Positions 7,504 through 17,025 of a stretch of DNA of 41,883 nt are shown here, one piece after another. The stretch covers positions 1 through 41,883 of IMG/VR virus record IMGVR_UViG_3300042453_000366, one strand, 5' to 3'. The DNA comes from a virus. The notes under the pieces are model-generated. The model was given only the letters and a program-made list of their open reading frames with translations. It did no database searches and was not told the origin of the DNA. Position 1 is the first letter of the stretch. Each line of letters starts with the position of its first letter. The translations under genes and the position numbers were made by a program.

Positions 7504-9537
7504 GTGTCGGTTGTCGCCAACGTTGCCATTAACGTCGACAGCCGCAACGCGGTTAGCAAGCTGCGCGAGGTTCAGTCACAGGCAGGCGCGACCGAGCGTG
7601 CGATTGGCGGCCTTGGCGCGGTTGTCGGTCGTCTAGCCGGTGCATTTGCAGCGTTCCAAGCCGCTAAGTTTGTTTTTGTCCAAGCAGCAGAAGTTGAAAG
7701 CCAACGCCGCAGTTTGGAGGTACTGACTGGCAGCGCTCAACGCGCTGGTCAGATCGTTAAAGAATTGCAAGACCTTGGCGCAGTCACGCCATTTACCAGC
7801 AGTGAGCTGATTGATTCAGCTAAAAGACTGCAAGCGTTTGGAGTTGAAACTAGCAAGGTTGTAGAGACTACCCGCAGGCTGGCAGATGTCAGCGGCGCAA
7901 CCGGCGCTGAGCTGCAAGGATTGGTCACTGCTTACGGGCAAGTGCAAGCCAAGGGCAGGTTGCAGGGCGAAGAACTACTGCAGTTTCAAGAACGTGGTGT
8001 TGCCCTGCAGCAGGTATTGCGCAAAGAGTACAACTTGAGTGGAGAGGAGTTTCAAAAAGCACTAGAAGGCGGACGGATTAGCGCCCAAGCCGTTGAAGCT
8101 GCGATTATCAAACTGACCGACGCCGGTGGTAAATACGCCAATGGCGCTATCGCTCAAAGCGATACGCTAAACGGCAAGCTCAGCACACTACAAGATTCAT
8201 TTCAACGGCTAGCACAAAACATTGGAACCTTCTTCGCGCCGGTCTTTAAGTTTTTGATTGATGGCGTAAATGCGCTTATTGAAAGGCTCAATACTGCGGG
8301 ACGCATTGGCGCTGAAGCAAGAGCATACGAAGAGGCAAATCGTCGCACAAGAACCCGCTTTGGGGCGCTGAGATATGCCAATCCTTTCGACCAAGAGGTA
8401 CAGCAATATCGTGAACGCCTGAGAAAATCATTGGTTACGGCAGAAATGGGCGCGGGCGGAGCCGCGGCTGCGCCTGTAATGACGGGAGGCGGTGGACTGC
8501 CGCCTCTGCTTGGTGCCACTGGCGGCAAAGGTCGCGGTGGTAAATCAGACGCAGAAAAAGCGGCCGAAAAAGCAGCGCGTGAAGCCGAAAGGGCCGCTGA
8601 AGCTGCTGCCAAAGAAAAGGCAAGAGTTGATGAGGTAATTCGTAGCCGTTTTGCTGAAGCTGAAATCATTAAACGTCAATCAGATTTACGCGATCGGATT
8701 AGTTTGGCAGAGCGAGCAAATGATGCTCAACTTGTGGTCAGGCTGCAAGGCGCACAAAAAGAGCTAGACATTCAACACCAATATGCAGAAGAGTTGGTCA
8801 AGGAAAAAGATCTAAACGCGCAAAAGGCAATCATCTACCAAGGACAAGTAGCCCTTGTTGCAAGTCAGCGCGATACACAGCGAGAGCTAAATAAACTCCA
8901 GTTAAAAGGAGATCAAGAACGTTTTGATGCGCTACAACAATACATTGAGCGTCAATACGAATTGAACACGGCAGTACAAAGCCAGCTTGAGTTGGCTGAC
9001 GGCATTGCGAATACTCTTGGGCAGGGAATTACGTCAGCTTTTGATGCTTTACTAACAGGCTCTGAGGCATGGGGCGACAGCCTTAAGCAGATAGCCTCCG
9101 GCGTATTGCTGGACATCGCAAAGCAACTGCTGCAGATCTTTGTTATTGAACAAGCCATAAACGCCTTGCGCGGGATCCTCACGCCATTTAGTGCTGCAAC
9201 ACCTATCGGCGCAGGTGGTGGTCAAATTGGAAGATTTGGCACCCTAGGTCCAAACTTTGGAATCCCGCAACGCGCTAAAGGTGGTCCTGTTACTGGCGGT
9301 ATGCCCTACCTTGTCGGCGAGCGCGGACCCGAGTTGTTCGTACCCGGACGCTCTGGTTCGATTGTGCCCAACCACGAGCTAGGCGGTAGCGGCGTAAACG
9401 TCGTCGTTAATGTGGACGCAAAGGGCACCAACGTTCAAGGTAACGACCAGCAAGGCAATCAACTTGGTCGTGCGGTATCTGCCGCCGTCCAAGCCGAACT
9501 CGTCAAACAAAAGCGCCCCGGAGGCTTGCTCGCATAA
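7504..9537 (+). CDS. Tape measure protein
   Basis: A 677-residue protein that sets tail length and fills the tube lumen. It starts at GTG 7504. Residues about 60-260 match the TP901-type tape-measure core, with segments ESQRRSLEVLTGSAQRAGQI, LQDLGAVTPFTSSELIDSAK and GELLQFQERGVAL-like helices. A long Ala/Lys/Glu coiled coil occupies roughly residues 350-480. A hydrophobic stretch (LDIAKQLLQIFVIEQAIN) lies near 535-555. The C-terminus has AKGGPVTGGMPYLVGERGPE, followed by an IVPNHEL motif typical of tape measures. The moderate length implies a fairly short siphoviral tail, which is an inference. Confidence 0.92.
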   Translation: MSVVANVAINVDSRNAVSKLREVQSQAGATERAIGGLGAVVGRLAGAFAAFQAAKFVFVQAAEVESQRRSLEVLTGSAQRAGQIVKELQDLGAVTPFTSSELIDSAKRLQAFGVETSKVVETTRRLADVSGATGAELQGLVTAYGQVQAKGRLQGEELLQFQERGVALQQVLRKEYNLSGEEFQKALEGGRISAQAVEAAIIKLTDAGGKYANGAIAQSDTLNGKLSTLQDSFQRLAQNIGTFFAPVFKFLIDGVNALIERLNTAGRIGAEARAYEEANRRTRTRFGALRYANPFDQEVQQYRERLRKSLVTAEMGAGGAAAAPVMTGGGGLPPLLGATGGKGRGGKSDAEKAAEKAAREAERAAEAAAKEKARVDEVIRSRFAEAEIIKRQSDLRDRISLAERANDAQLVVRLQGAQKELDIQHQYAEELVKEKDLNAQKAIIYQGQVALVASQRDTQRELNKLQLKGDQERFDALQQYIERQYELNTAVQSQLELADGIANTLGQGITSAFDALLTGSEAWGDSLKQIASGVLLDIAKQLLQIFVIEQAINALRGILTPFSAATPIGAGGGQIGRFGTLGPNFGIPQRAKGGPVTGGMPYLVGERGPELFVPGRSGSIVPNHELGGSGVNVVVNVDAKGTNVQGNDQQGNQLGRAVSAAVQAELVKQKRPGGLLA

Positions 9538-9878
9538 TGGCCACCTTCCCCAGCTACAAGCCGGTCTACTCGGCAACCAAACGCAGCGAACCCAAAATCC
9601 GGGTGGCGCAATTTGGCGATGGCTACGAGCAACGAACCAGCTTTGGCATCAACCAAAACCCCAAGGAATGGAACCTTACCTTTGATGTAACCGACGCCGA
9701 CGCAGACACCATTGAGACCTTTCTCAATGCCCGTGCCGCCGACGCCGCCAGCTTTGACTGGACCCCACCCGACACCAACACTTCCTACAAGTGGGTGTGC
9801 CTCAACTGGAACCGCGAACTGTACGAGTTCCAGCGCAGCCGCATTGAAGTTACCTTCCGCCAGGTGTACGAAGCATGA
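9537..9878 (+). CDS. Minor tail protein, lambda gpM-like
   Basis: A 113-residue member of the phage minor tail M family, part of the tail-tip assembly. Pattern: SEPKIRVAQFGDGYEQRTSF at residues 17-36, WNLTFDVTDADADTIETFL, then FDWTPPDTNTSYKWVCLNW and a final VTFRQVYEA strand. Gene order after the tape measure and before gpL agrees. ATG overlaps the tape-measure stop. Confidence 0.88.
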   Translation: MATFPSYKPVYSATKRSEPKIRVAQFGDGYEQRTSFGINQNPKEWNLTFDVTDADADTIETFLNARAADAASFDWTPPDTNTSYKWVCLNWNRELYEFQRSRIEVTFRQVYEA

Positions 9879-10582
9879 CGGTCCCACAGTCAATCCAAGA
9901 ACAATTACAGCTACTCAATCCTTCGGCAATTATTGAGCTGTTCCAGCTGGAGCTAACTGAGCTGGTTAACGGAATTGACCTAACGCTGTACTACCACGCC
10001 GGTAAAAACGACCTAACAAACGACATTGTTTTTGGCGGAACAACCTACAGCGCTTATCCGATTGAAGTCGACGGATTCGAGCTGACTTCAAAGGGGACAC
10101 TGCCGCGCCCAACAATGCGGGTGTCCAACATTGCTGGCTCAATCACGCAAATACTGCTGTTGTACAACGTCCTCAACGCCAAGCTGACGCGGATTCGTAC
10201 CTGCAAGAAATTTCTCGATGGCGTCAACTTCACTGGCGGCACTAATCCAACTGCTGACCCAACGGCAAAATTCACCGACGAGGTTTGGTACGTCGACCGC
10301 ATCAGCAGTGAAAATCCAACGACAGTCGAGCTAGAACTAACCAGCAAGCTGGATCTAATCAACCTCGCCTTGCCTCGCCGTCAGGTACTGGAGCATTGCC
10401 CATGGAAATATCGCGGCGCTGAATGCGGGTATACCGGCAGCGTGTATTTCGACATCAACGACAACCCTGTGACCAACTCAGCTCAGGATGTATGCGGCAA
10501 GCGGTACAACAGCTGCGCTAAACGATTTACCAGCAGCAATTTGCCGTTTGGAGGCTTCCCTGGTGCTCGACTTCAGATCTGA
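9875..10582 (+). CDS. Minor tail protein, lambda gpL-like, with four-cysteine site
   Basis: A 235-residue gpL homologue. The N-terminus has AIIELFQLELTELVNG, the middle FELTSKGTLPRPTMRVSNI and WYVDRISSENPTTVELEL, and the C-terminus PRRQVLEHCPWKYRGAECGY. Cysteines at residues 175, 184, 207 and 214 form the conserved metal or iron-sulfur site known in lambda gpL. The protein links the tape-measure end to the tip. ATGA overlap with gpM. Its last 20 bases overlap the next gene. Confidence 0.9.
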   Translation: MTVPQSIQEQLQLLNPSAIIELFQLELTELVNGIDLTLYYHAGKNDLTNDIVFGGTTYSAYPIEVDGFELTSKGTLPRPTMRVSNIAGSITQILLLYNVLNAKLTRIRTCKKFLDGVNFTGGTNPTADPTAKFTDEVWYVDRISSENPTTVELELTSKLDLINLALPRRQVLEHCPWKYRGAECGYTGSVYFDINDNPVTNSAQDVCGKRYNSCAKRFTSSNLPFGGFPGARLQI

Positions 10583-10886
10583 GGCCCGCGAGCACGCCAT
10601 CGCAGTCCACCCTCAAGAATCTTGCGGTCTGCTGGTGCGCGTCCATGCTGGCGAGATGTACTGCCCATGCCGCAACGTCTGCGAAAACCCGGACGAGCAC
10701 TTCATCATCCATCCGCAGGATTACCTTCGTGCCATCATGCGGGGCGAACTTGTCGCCGTGATCCATTCGCACCCTGACGGCACCCCACCTAGCGAGGCAG
10801 ATCAGTTGGCTTGTAGCACACTAGGCGTACCGTGGCACATCTACCTTGTCCCACAGGACCAATGGTTGACTATCAATCCCTTGTAG
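10563..10886 (+). CDS. JAMM/MPN metalloprotease domain protein (N-terminal half of lambda gpK)
   Basis: A 107-residue protein if read from GTG 10563. The longer upstream frame back to 10488 lies wholly inside gpL and I reject it. JAMM residues are all present: Glu19 in PQESCG, His68 and His70 in HSHPDG, Ser77 and Asp80 in PPSEAD. In lambda these belong to the N-terminal domain of gpK, a tail-tip hydrolase. Here that domain is a separate gene, overlapping the NlpC/P60 gene by 25 bases. Probably acts on a tail protein during assembly or on peptidoglycan during entry. Confidence 0.85.
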   Translation: MLDFRSEAREHAIAVHPQESCGLLVRVHAGEMYCPCRNVCENPDEHFIIHPQDYLRAIMRGELVAVIHSHPDGTPPSEADQLACSTLGVPWHIYLVPQDQWLTINPL

Positions 10887-11251
10887 GACTGCCGTGGGAA
10901 TACGGCAAACAGGACTGCTACACGGTGGTACGTCAGTATTTTGCGCTTCAGGGCGTGACGCTGCCGGACTTTGACCGCCCGGATGAACTGGATCTCAGCC
11001 CCAGCATTTATCTCCGCGAAGCAGTGGCATTGGGCTTTAAGCGGGTGTCCTTTGCCGAGCGCCGCCCAGGTGACGTGCTGATCATGCGGCTTGGGACACT
11101 TCATCCGATGCACGCCGCTGTGCTGGTGGACTACGACCGAATCCTGCATCAGTTCAACGACACCCCAAGTGCTGTTGAGGATCTCCGCAGTTACTATGTA
11201 AGGAGCATTGCAGCGGTGTTCCGATATGCAGCGGGTCCGGCTGCTGGGTGA
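10862..11251 (+). CDS. NlpC/P60-type peptidase (C-terminal half of lambda gpK)
   Basis: A 129-residue cysteine peptidase if started at ATG 10862; an upstream GTG at 10832 would deepen the overlap with the JAMM gene. NlpC/P60 features are WEYGKQDCYTVVRQYF with catalytic Cys19, RRPGDVLIMRLGTLHPMHAA with His84, and LVDYDRILHQF with a possible third residue at His96. In tail tips this domain cuts cell-wall peptide cross-links during DNA injection. Splitting of gpK into two overlapping genes is unlike lambda. Confidence 0.85.
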   Translation: MVDYQSLVGLPWEYGKQDCYTVVRQYFALQGVTLPDFDRPDELDLSPSIYLREAVALGFKRVSFAERRPGDVLIMRLGTLHPMHAAVLVDYDRILHQFNDTPSAVEDLRSYYVRSIAAVFRYAAGPAAG

Positions 11252-12389
11252 ATTAGGCGACCGCTTCGGAGCAGAACACGAGTTCTACAACCTTCGCACG
11301 CCAGCAGACGCGATCAAACTGCTGTGCATCAACAACGAAGAATTCCAAACATTTTTAATTGAATCGCACGAAAAAGGTATTGGTTATCGGTTGTTGCAGG
11401 CTGATGTAGACCTGGATTACGAAGATCTGACTCTGCCATTTGGGCAGCATGATCTTGTGCTGGTTCCTGTTGTTAGCGGCAGTGGCGGTGTCGGAAAAAT
11501 TTTAGCTGGTGTAGGTATTGTTATTGCCTCATTGGTAATCCCAGGCTTGGGCTTCGGACTCGCTGGAGCAACTGTTACATCAATCGGTTTGTTCGGCGGC
11601 GCCCTTGCTTTGAGTGGTGCAGCACAACTTCTTTCGCCTCAACCTCAAGTTCCAACGCTCAGCAACAATCGCTTTGGTAGCGGCACTAACGCCAGCACTC
11701 GCGGTCCTCAATCCGAAACTCGTGGCGCCGACGGTCAGCAATCCTACGCCTATACCGGCGCTGCAAATACGGTTGGTATGGGCGCTGTTGTTCCTGTCGC
11801 TTACGGCAAGGTTTTGGTGGGCAGCCAGCTACTTTCTGCCAATGTTGAAGTTACCGATGAGTCTGACCCACTGAGCACCGCGATCAAAACACCAAGCTTT
11901 GACACAATCCGCATTGGCGGTGAGCCGGTTGGCTATGGCTACAGCGACGTATCGGGTATTCAAACACGCCGCACCGACGAAACCAGCTTTAACAGAGCCA
12001 ACCAGTACAACCTTTACTACAACCTCGGCCTTGCCAACGGTAACGAAACTAAATACACATTTGACACAAAAAATGATAGCCGTAATAATTTTGCTGTGTG
12101 CCTAGGTTTACCTGTAGGTATTAGAGATCGAGTGTCTGGAGCTGGTTCTAGCCTTGTAGATGGTTTTATTACTTACCGGGTTACTGTTACACGAGGCAAA
12201 ACGCAAGATGTGTTGGGCAGCATCCAAGCCACAATTCAAGGGCTAGCCTTCGGACATTATCGCTGGGTCCATAGGTTTAGTCATGCCAACAACGATAAAG
12301 ACGATGGAACAGTCCGCGTAGAGATTATTGATTTTCGCTGTGAGAGCGACGTTTACCTACAACTACAAGCCGCTGGGTACAACTTCTAA
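11226..12389 (+). CDS. Tail assembly protein, lambda gpI-like, extended
   Basis: A 387-residue protein from ATG 11226, overlapping the peptidase gene by 26 bases. The N-terminal 80 residues match gpI: MQRVRLLGELGDRFGAEHEF, then a ubiquitin-like beta-grasp with PFGQHDLVLVPVVSG. A strongly hydrophobic Gly-rich segment follows (about residues 85-135: LAGVGIVIASLVIPGLGFGL). The remaining 250 residues (GAANTVGMGAVVPVAYGKVL, then VSGIQTRR) resemble a domain that in related phages forms part of the tail-tip hub before gpJ. Longer than lambda gpI. Likely helps assemble or cap gpJ. Confidence 0.82.
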   Translation: MQRVRLLGELGDRFGAEHEFYNLRTPADAIKLLCINNEEFQTFLIESHEKGIGYRLLQADVDLDYEDLTLPFGQHDLVLVPVVSGSGGVGKILAGVGIVIASLVIPGLGFGLAGATVTSIGLFGGALALSGAAQLLSPQPQVPTLSNNRFGSGTNASTRGPQSETRGADGQQSYAYTGAANTVGMGAVVPVAYGKVLVGSQLLSANVEVTDESDPLSTAIKTPSFDTIRIGGEPVGYGYSDVSGIQTRRTDETSFNRANQYNLYYNLGLANGNETKYTFDTKNDSRNNFAVCLGLPVGIRDRVSGAGSSLVDGFITYRVTVTRGKTQDVLGSIQATIQGLAFGHYRWVHRFSHANNDKDDGTVRVEIIDFRCESDVYLQLQAAGYNF

Positions 12390-15300
12390 TGGCGCTTAAT
12401 TCCACCTCTACGATCAAGATCCTGGATCTTCTTTGCGAAGGTCCGATTGATGGCATCGAGGGTGCCGAAGCTGGCGTTTATCTTGACGAAACCCCGATTG
12501 TTAGTGCTGGCAACAGAAATTACCCGCAGCAGGACGTTAATTACGAATTCCGGGAAGGCACAGCTAGCCAAAGCGCACCAAGCACCGCCCCTGGTGTTAC
12601 CTCCACTGTCACGGACATCAATACACAAATAGGCACAAACTACAGCGAAGACTTAAACACAGACAATCTTGTCGTCAACCGAAATTACGGCGGCGGCCAA
12701 CTGGTAAGACAAATAACCGATACAGACATTGACTCGTTCCGCATTCTGTTTACAATCCCCAAGCTGTTCTCTGTCGCCAAAGAAGGACTGGCGCAAGGGC
12801 AACTTTTTAGCGCAACGATTGGCATCATTATCCAGGTTCAGTCACGCGGCAGTAGCTACAACACTGTCTATACCCGCCGCATCACTGGTACCTCAACAAC
12901 AAACTACCAGTTCACCACACCAACCATCAATCTTGATGGCGTAGGCCCTTGGAATATCAAGGTCATCAAAGAAGATCTTGGCGAAGACGGTTTTGAGGTT
13001 AAGTACTTTAATTTCCGCGACAATCCTCAAAACACCTCCATCGCCAATGATCGCGGCAATGAAATCCTTTGGACAAGCTTGATTGAACAGCAAAACATCC
13101 GCACTGGTTATCCTTATTCCGCTGTCGTCGGTCTTTCTGTCTCCACCCGTCAATTCAGCAGCCTTCCAACTCGCGCTTATTTGATTCGTGGTCGCAGGGT
13201 CTTGGTGCCAAGCAACGCTACTGTTCGCCCTGACGGCAGCTTGCAGTTTGATGGCGCATTTAACGGCAGCCTGCGTGGTCCGGTATGGACAACCTGCCCG
13301 GTCTGTTGTTTTTACGACATGCTCACCAACCCGCGTTATGGCGCTGGTGATTTCATCACATCAGCCAACCTGAGCTGGACAGATCTGTATCCACTGGCGC
13401 GTTACGCCAACCAGCTAGTTACCACACCAGGCAACACGCAAGAGCCGCGTTTTGCCTGCAACGTCCTAATTGGTGATCAGGCAGATGCGTATAACGTCCT
13501 GCAAGATCTAGCCAGTGTGTTCCGTGGTTTGTTGTACTGGTCTGCCGATGTAGTGCAGGCTGCTGCAGATCACGGCAATCTGGACGGCACCAACATTTCA
13601 CCCGTCCACCTATATACCAACGCCAATGTTATTGATGGCGTATTTGAGTATTCCGGCAGCTCGCTGAAATCACGCGCCACCAGCATCCGCGTCCGCTACA
13701 ACGACCCTGAAAATTTCTACAAGTCGAACTACGTCGTCGTTGAAAACAGCGATTTAATCAGCAAGTACGGCTATCAAATCCGCGAAATCGTTGCTTTTGG
13801 CGCTACCTCAAAGTGGCAAGCGCAGCGGGTTGGGCAATGGATTCTCAAAACCGAAGAACTAAAAGGCGACACGATTACGTTTACCACCGGCTTGGCTGGT
13901 GCGGTGGTGCTGCCTGGGCAGGTCTTTGCTGTTGCTGATCGCCTTCGTCAGGGCACTCGTGTCGCAGGTCGCATCAGCAGCGCCACCACAACTGCAATCA
14001 CCTGCGATCAGACAATCACGTTGCCCTCTGGTGGCAGCCACGAAATTACCTGCATCCTGCCGGACGGAAGCGTTGAAACCCGCAGCATCACCTCCGTCGC
14101 TGGCGCTGTTGTCAACATTGGCACTGCATTTACAACTGCGCCGCAATCGCAATCTATTTACAGCATCAGCAGCTCGGCACTAAAAGAACAGAAGTTCCGT
14201 TGTATCAGCGTTGCCGATAACGGTGATGGACAATTCAGCATCACAGGCGTTGTTCACAATGACAGCATTTATAACGCTGTTGACACTGGAACGAATCTGA
14301 CATTTAACGACGTTACCAGTTACGACACTAACCCCGATCCTGTCACCAACCTGACGCTCACAAACACGCAGATTGTCGTCAATAACAACAAGGCAAACCG
14401 CCTGCAAGCCGCATGGTCGCGTGCCACTGATGGGCAAACGTTTGGTTTTGAAATTCGCTACAAAATTGGCGAAGGAAATTACATCACAGGCGAGTTAACT
14501 GAGGCTTCGTACTTTGTTGATTATTTGCCGCCCAGCACTACGGTCAAGTTTGAAGTGCGTGCTGTTGGTCAAGCACCACTGAAGCGCAAGTCAATCTGGT
14601 CTACTGCCACGATCACAACCCCGGCAGATGGCACCAGCATCTATGACCCAACGCTGCCGCCTGATCCGCAAAACGTCACCATCGAGGCTTTCGGTAACGA
14701 CCAAGTTCTGCTGCGCTGGAACAAACCGATTGCTGCCAACAGCTTTGAACTGATCGCTGTTATTCGCCACAGCAGCAAAACAGATGGTACTGGTGAATGG
14801 TCTGGTTCCACGCTTGTATCGCAATCAATTACCGCCAATACTGCGCAGGCAATTCTGCCGCTGATTGAAGGTGAATATCTCATCAAGTTTGAAGATCGCA
14901 GTGGACGTCGCAGTAACAATGCTGTCAGCGCAACGATTGATCTTCCTAATCCCATTCCCCGTTTCAACATCACAACTGTTCGGGAAGACACCACAACGCC
15001 GCCATTCCAAGGGCAAGTTGATGGCACCTTTTACAGCGATGAATACGACGGCTTGGTGCTAGATGGCGATGCCACGATTGATGGTGTGTCAGACATTGAC
15101 GCCCTTACTTCGTTTGATTTTTACGGCACTCGTGGAACTGCCGGACGCTATTACTTCCGCAACATTCTTGATATTGGCGGCAATTACAGCGTCGTTTTTA
15201 GTCGCATCCTTTCTACGACTGGTTTGTATCCGGCAGATACGATTGATGACCGCACCAATGAGATTGACCGCTGGAGTGATTTTGATGGCCTGATTCCCGA

Positions 15301-15808
15301 TGACACCAGCGCAGACATTTATTTCCGCACAAGCCCAGACGCCACGGTCGATGAGTTCCTGTTGCTGGAAGATGGCGACAAATTACTTTTGGAAGACGGC
15401 GACGACTTTGAGTTGGAATCCGACATTGACTTTGGCGATTGGATCCCGTTGCGAGCAGGACGTTATACCGGACGCCAATTCCAGTTCAAGTGCGAGCTAA
15501 CCACCAGCGCCGACGACCAGACGCCTCTTGTGACCGAGCTGGGCTATGTCATGCAGCTGGAAAGCCGCACTGAACGCAGCGCCACGCTGACCACCACTGC
15601 TGCCTCCTATGCCGTCACGTACGCCAAGCCGTTTTACGAAACGCCTGCTCTTGGTGTGACTGCTTTTAATCTCGGCACCGGGGACTATTATGAGATCACT
15701 TCGCCTTCCCGTACGGGCTTCACGGTGACGTTCAAGAACTCCGGTGGCACAGCAGTCAGCAGGCAGTTCCAATACGTAGCGTCTGGCTACGGCACTGAAG
15801 AGATCTGA
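12389..15808 (+). CDS. Tail-tip host-specificity protein, lambda gpJ-like
   Basis: A 1139-residue central tip protein. The N-terminus STSTIKILDLLCEGPIDGIE, followed by VYLDETPIV, is diagnostic of gpJ. Residues about 1-640 form the hub, including PARAYLIRGRRVLVPSNATV-like and FYDMLTNPRYGAGDFI segments. Two fibronectin type III-like domains span roughly 644-850. A short repeated motif LLLEDGDKLLLEDGDDFELE lies at about 990-1012. A C-terminal beta domain ends in FQYVASGYGTEEI. It starts on TAATG overlap with the previous stop. In lambda this protein binds the receptor; here extra fibres follow and may share that role. Confidence 0.92.
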   Translation: MALNSTSTIKILDLLCEGPIDGIEGAEAGVYLDETPIVSAGNRNYPQQDVNYEFREGTASQSAPSTAPGVTSTVTDINTQIGTNYSEDLNTDNLVVNRNYGGGQLVRQITDTDIDSFRILFTIPKLFSVAKEGLAQGQLFSATIGIIIQVQSRGSSYNTVYTRRITGTSTTNYQFTTPTINLDGVGPWNIKVIKEDLGEDGFEVKYFNFRDNPQNTSIANDRGNEILWTSLIEQQNIRTGYPYSAVVGLSVSTRQFSSLPTRAYLIRGRRVLVPSNATVRPDGSLQFDGAFNGSLRGPVWTTCPVCCFYDMLTNPRYGAGDFITSANLSWTDLYPLARYANQLVTTPGNTQEPRFACNVLIGDQADAYNVLQDLASVFRGLLYWSADVVQAAADHGNLDGTNISPVHLYTNANVIDGVFEYSGSSLKSRATSIRVRYNDPENFYKSNYVVVENSDLISKYGYQIREIVAFGATSKWQAQRVGQWILKTEELKGDTITFTTGLAGAVVLPGQVFAVADRLRQGTRVAGRISSATTTAITCDQTITLPSGGSHEITCILPDGSVETRSITSVAGAVVNIGTAFTTAPQSQSIYSISSSALKEQKFRCISVADNGDGQFSITGVVHNDSIYNAVDTGTNLTFNDVTSYDTNPDPVTNLTLTNTQIVVNNNKANRLQAAWSRATDGQTFGFEIRYKIGEGNYITGELTEASYFVDYLPPSTTVKFEVRAVGQAPLKRKSIWSTATITTPADGTSIYDPTLPPDPQNVTIEAFGNDQVLLRWNKPIAANSFELIAVIRHSSKTDGTGEWSGSTLVSQSITANTAQAILPLIEGEYLIKFEDRSGRRSNNAVSATIDLPNPIPRFNITTVREDTTTPPFQGQVDGTFYSDEYDGLVLDGDATIDGVSDIDALTSFDFYGTRGTAGRYYFRNILDIGGNYSVVFSRILSTTGLYPADTIDDRTNEIDRWSDFDGLIPDDTSADIYFRTSPDATVDEFLLLEDGDKLLLEDGDDFELESDIDFGDWIPLRAGRYTGRQFQFKCELTTSADDQTPLVTELGYVMQLESRTERSATLTTTAASYAVTYAKPFYETPALGVTAFNLGTGDYYEITSPSRTGFTVTFKNSGGTAVSRQFQYVASGYGTEEI

Positions 15809-15810
15809 CA

Positions 15811-16836
15811 ATGGCACAAGCAGACGGCATCGTCAGCAATGGTTCAGGCGCTGCGGTACGCGCCGACATCAACAACCAGCTTGCTGCGGTCTTCACCAAC
15901 CACAGCGGCACAACCGAACCAACGACGACCTACGCCTATCAGTTCTGGGCTGATACCACCAACAACCTGCTCAAGATCCGCAATAGCACCAACAGCGGCT
16001 GGGTCACGCTGCGGCAGCTGGACGGCGAGTTTGATACGCTGCCGGTGGAAAACGGCACGAATAGCGCCCCGTCGATTTACTTCAAGGCCAGCGGCACTGA
16101 TTCTGGTTTTTACAGCCCTGGCACCGATCAGGTTGCTGTTTCAACGGTTGGTGTTGAGCGCGTCAATTTCAATGCCGCCACTGAAGTTGTGTTTAACGAC
16201 ACTGGCGCAGATGTTGACTTCAGGATTGAGGGCGATACCGACGCTAATCTTTTTAAGGTCGATGCAGGAGCGGATGAGGTAAGCATCTCAAGCATCGCTT
16301 ATCCCAAAACCGATGGTACTGCTGATCAATCGCTTGTAACTGACGGATCTGGCAGTCTTAGTTTTGCCATTCGTGCGCGTCTTGAACTAGGAACAGTTGC
16401 TTCTACCAGTGGCACGGCGATTGACTTCACCGGGATTCCGAGCTGGGTGAAGCGCATTACGGTGATGTTCAACGCAGTAAGCACAAATGGTTCAAACACT
16501 ATTTCCGTCCAGATAGGCTCAGGTTCGGTTTCAACATCTGGTTATGCTGGAACCATTTGGACTCCTTCCTCGTCAACGCAACTAAGCACTGCGTTCCCAG
16601 TGTTTAATCCAATAAGTGCAGCAAACAATGCTGTAGGCATGATTGTCTTAGCTCACATGGGATCAAATGTATGGACCCAATCCGGCAACTTGGCATTTGG
16701 AAATACAAACTCCACGGGCTGGTCATCTGCTGGTCTTCACAGCAACCTTTCCGGCGCTCTTGACCGGGTGCGGATTACGGCTGGTGGCGTTGATACGTTT
16801 GACGCTGGTTCCATCAACATCCTGTACGAGGGCTGA
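15811..16836 (+). CDS. Tail fibre protein with cyanophage-type N-terminal domain
   Basis: A 341-residue fibre. The N-terminal domain contains GAAVRADINNQLAAVF and TTTYAYQFWADTTNNLLKIR, a signature of virion-attachment domains in cyanophages and other marine phages. A repeat-rich shaft (FYSPGTDQVAVST, VFNDTGADVDFRIEGD) is followed by a tip module, GTAIDFTGIPSWVKRITVMF through VDTFDAGSINILYEG, a beta-sandwich found on many fibres. The distal segment around 16480-16700 seems more AT-rich than the shaft, which suggests exchange of the tip. Starts two bases after gpJ. Confidence 0.82.
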   Translation: MAQADGIVSNGSGAAVRADINNQLAAVFTNHSGTTEPTTTYAYQFWADTTNNLLKIRNSTNSGWVTLRQLDGEFDTLPVENGTNSAPSIYFKASGTDSGFYSPGTDQVAVSTVGVERVNFNAATEVVFNDTGADVDFRIEGDTDANLFKVDAGADEVSISSIAYPKTDGTADQSLVTDGSGSLSFAIRARLELGTVASTSGTAIDFTGIPSWVKRITVMFNAVSTNGSNTISVQIGSGSVSTSGYAGTIWTPSSSTQLSTAFPVFNPISAANNAVGMIVLAHMGSNVWTQSGNLAFGNTNSTGWSSAGLHSNLSGALDRVRITAGGVDTFDAGSINILYEG

Positions 16837-16839
16837 TCC

Positions 16840-17025
16840 ATGCACCGCATTGAAATCAACGTCCAAACCGGCGAGCAGCAGACCATTGAGCTGACCGCTG
16901 AGGAGATTGCAGAGATCCAATCCCGTCCGAAACCTGAGCCTGCCCCAGTGCTCACAACTGAGCAGAAGCTGGAAGCAGCTGGGTTGACCGTGGCGGAACT
17001 TAAAGAGCTGTTTGGTCTTGACTGA
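16840..17025 (+). CDS. Small acidic protein following the tail fibre gene
   Basis: A 61-residue protein between two fibre genes, its stop overlapping the next ATG. It begins MHRIEINVQTGEQQTIELTA and ends KLEAAGLTVAELKELFGLD, a short helical end repeatedly found in small phage proteins encoded after fibres. The middle is Glu/Pro rich. A fibre-assembly or chaperone role is suggested by position only. Confidence 0.7.
   Translation: MHRIEINVQTGEQQTIELTAEEIAEIQSRPKPEPAPVLTTEQKLEAAGLTVAELKELFGLD

Noticed and set aside
10488-10562. Longer start for the JAMM-domain protein
   Set aside because: The extension lies wholly inside the conserved cysteine part of gpL and has no homologous content.
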